From an uncultured Muribaculaceae bacterium (lineage in GTDB: Bacteria; Bacteroidota; Bacteroidia; Bacteroidales; Muribaculaceae), in assembly GCA_944321725.1 (NCBI GenBank), contig CALUMI010000004.1, positions 59,229 through 123,228 of the forward strand: DNA of 64,000 nt, in the 5' to 3' direction. The position numbers were made by a program, and so were the translations under genes. Of the stretch, positions 63,567-64,000 are shown one piece after another. The first letter of the stretch is position 1. Every line of letters begins with the position of its first letter. The notes beneath the pieces were generated by a model. It made no database searches, had not been told where the DNA came from, and saw only the letters and a list, made by a program, of their open reading frames with translations.

Positions 63567-63593
63567 CATAACCTCACAAAATTTCCAAACACT

Positions 63594-64000
63594 ATGCAAC
63601 GTTCTTATTTTCAGCTAATAAAGAACAGAATATAAGAACCGAGAAAATTTATCCAAGTGATTTACGGATCGCGTCAGGTGGGGAAAACCACTTTGATAAA
63701 GCAAGTCCTGTCGGCGATTAATATCCCATATCTATTTGAGACTGCGGACGACATAATCGGGACAGATAGTTTGTGGCTGAGAAATTTGTGGTATAGAGCA
63801 AGGTTGTTGCAGAAAAAAGAGGGGCGTGAACTTGTTTTGGCTGTAGATGAGGTTCAGAAAGTACATAATTGGAGTGAAGTGGCTAAGAAAGAGTGGGATA
63901 TGGATACATTTAATAATATCCCAATAAAATTGGTGATATTAGGGTCTTCTTCACTTTCGATTCAACAAGGTTTGACAGAGTCGTTGTCAGGTCGTTTTGA
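63594..64000 (+). pseudogene. AAA ATPase (DUF4143-type) with an early in-frame TAA, 5' part
   Basis: From ATG 63594 the frame reads MQRSYFQLIKNRI, a TAA at 63633-63635, then EPRKFIQVIYGSRQVGKTTLI with the Walker A lysine and LVLAVDEVQKVHNW as Walker B. This is the usual start of the archaeal-type/DUF4143 ATPases common in Bacteroidales accessory DNA, where RI-EPRKFIQV is normally continuous. One base change (AAA or GAA to TAA) explains the stop. Downstream the frame stays open to the window edge, so the gene may still be made from an internal start such as the GTG at 63657. That start would remove only the first 21 residues and keep the Walker motifs. Confidence 0.65.

Noticed and set aside
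1..64000. CRISPR arrays, rRNA genes, complete insertion sequences and riboswitches
   Set aside because: No regularly spaced repeats, rRNA sequence, intact transposase with terminal repeats or recognisable cobalamin-riboswitch B12 box was seen, including upstream of the corrinoid operon.

Overview
The window looks like chromosomal DNA from a member of the Bacteroidota, order Bacteroidales. It reads most like a gut Muribaculaceae-type genome, but that family assignment is inference. The evidence is a SusC/SusD pair, a type IX secretion (T9SS) sorting tail, many promoter-like boxes of the TAnnTTTG type (three with a TTTG-like box 19-20 bp upstream), weak Shine-Dalgarno sites and roughly balanced base composition in the core genes.

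Left accessory region (1-7345). A lipoprotein gene runs off the left edge. It is followed by decayed accessory genes: a Bro-N remnant, an ORF6N gene with an in-frame TAA, and a DUF262-like remnant. An isolated phage-terminase-like ATPase/nuclease gene comes next. A visibly AT-rich three-gene restriction-modification unit follows: an HTH-adenine methyltransferase fusion, a second Dam-type adenine methyltransferase and an AlwI-family endonuclease. It ends exactly on the stop codon of the core gene patB.

Sugar-use region (7342-33417). patB and a MATE pump are followed by a large T9SS-secreted protein. Next comes a tightly packed minus-strand operon of 11 genes from 30584 down to a strong hairpin at about 13950. 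In transcription order it encodes SusC, SusD, a SusE-like lipoprotein, a GH13 amylase, a corrinoid protein, a UroD/MtaA-type methyltransferase, a stand-alone MetH-activation-domain protein, a GH3 glucosidase, a FucP-like transporter, a second UroD/MtaA-type protein and a GH127 enzyme. A SusR-like regulator with TPRs, one membrane helix and a C-terminal HTH lies just upstream. A corrinoid methyl-transfer module woven into a polysaccharide-utilisation operon is the most interesting system here. It suggests removal or use of O-methyl groups from a methylated sugar or glycoside, though the substrate is unknown.

Right half (33480-64000). This is mainly housekeeping: two GT4 glycosyltransferases flanking a radical SAM gene, a biotin-dependent oxaloacetate decarboxylase/pyruvate carboxylase subunit, PBP1A, a SufT-like protein coupled to LpxH, a small outer-membrane protein and tRNA-Lys(TTT). 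A histidine-degradation operon (ftcD-hutU-hutH-hutI) continues into two tandemly duplicated SGNH esterases. Its promoter is a perfect TTTG-N19-TAACTTTG followed by a leader hairpin. Then come aroA, a small membrane protein, a CoA-transferase, mfd, an outer-membrane protein/phosphoesterase pair, a YgjP-type metallopeptidase and an Ig-like lipoprotein. An AAA ATPase gene broken by a TAA runs off the right edge.
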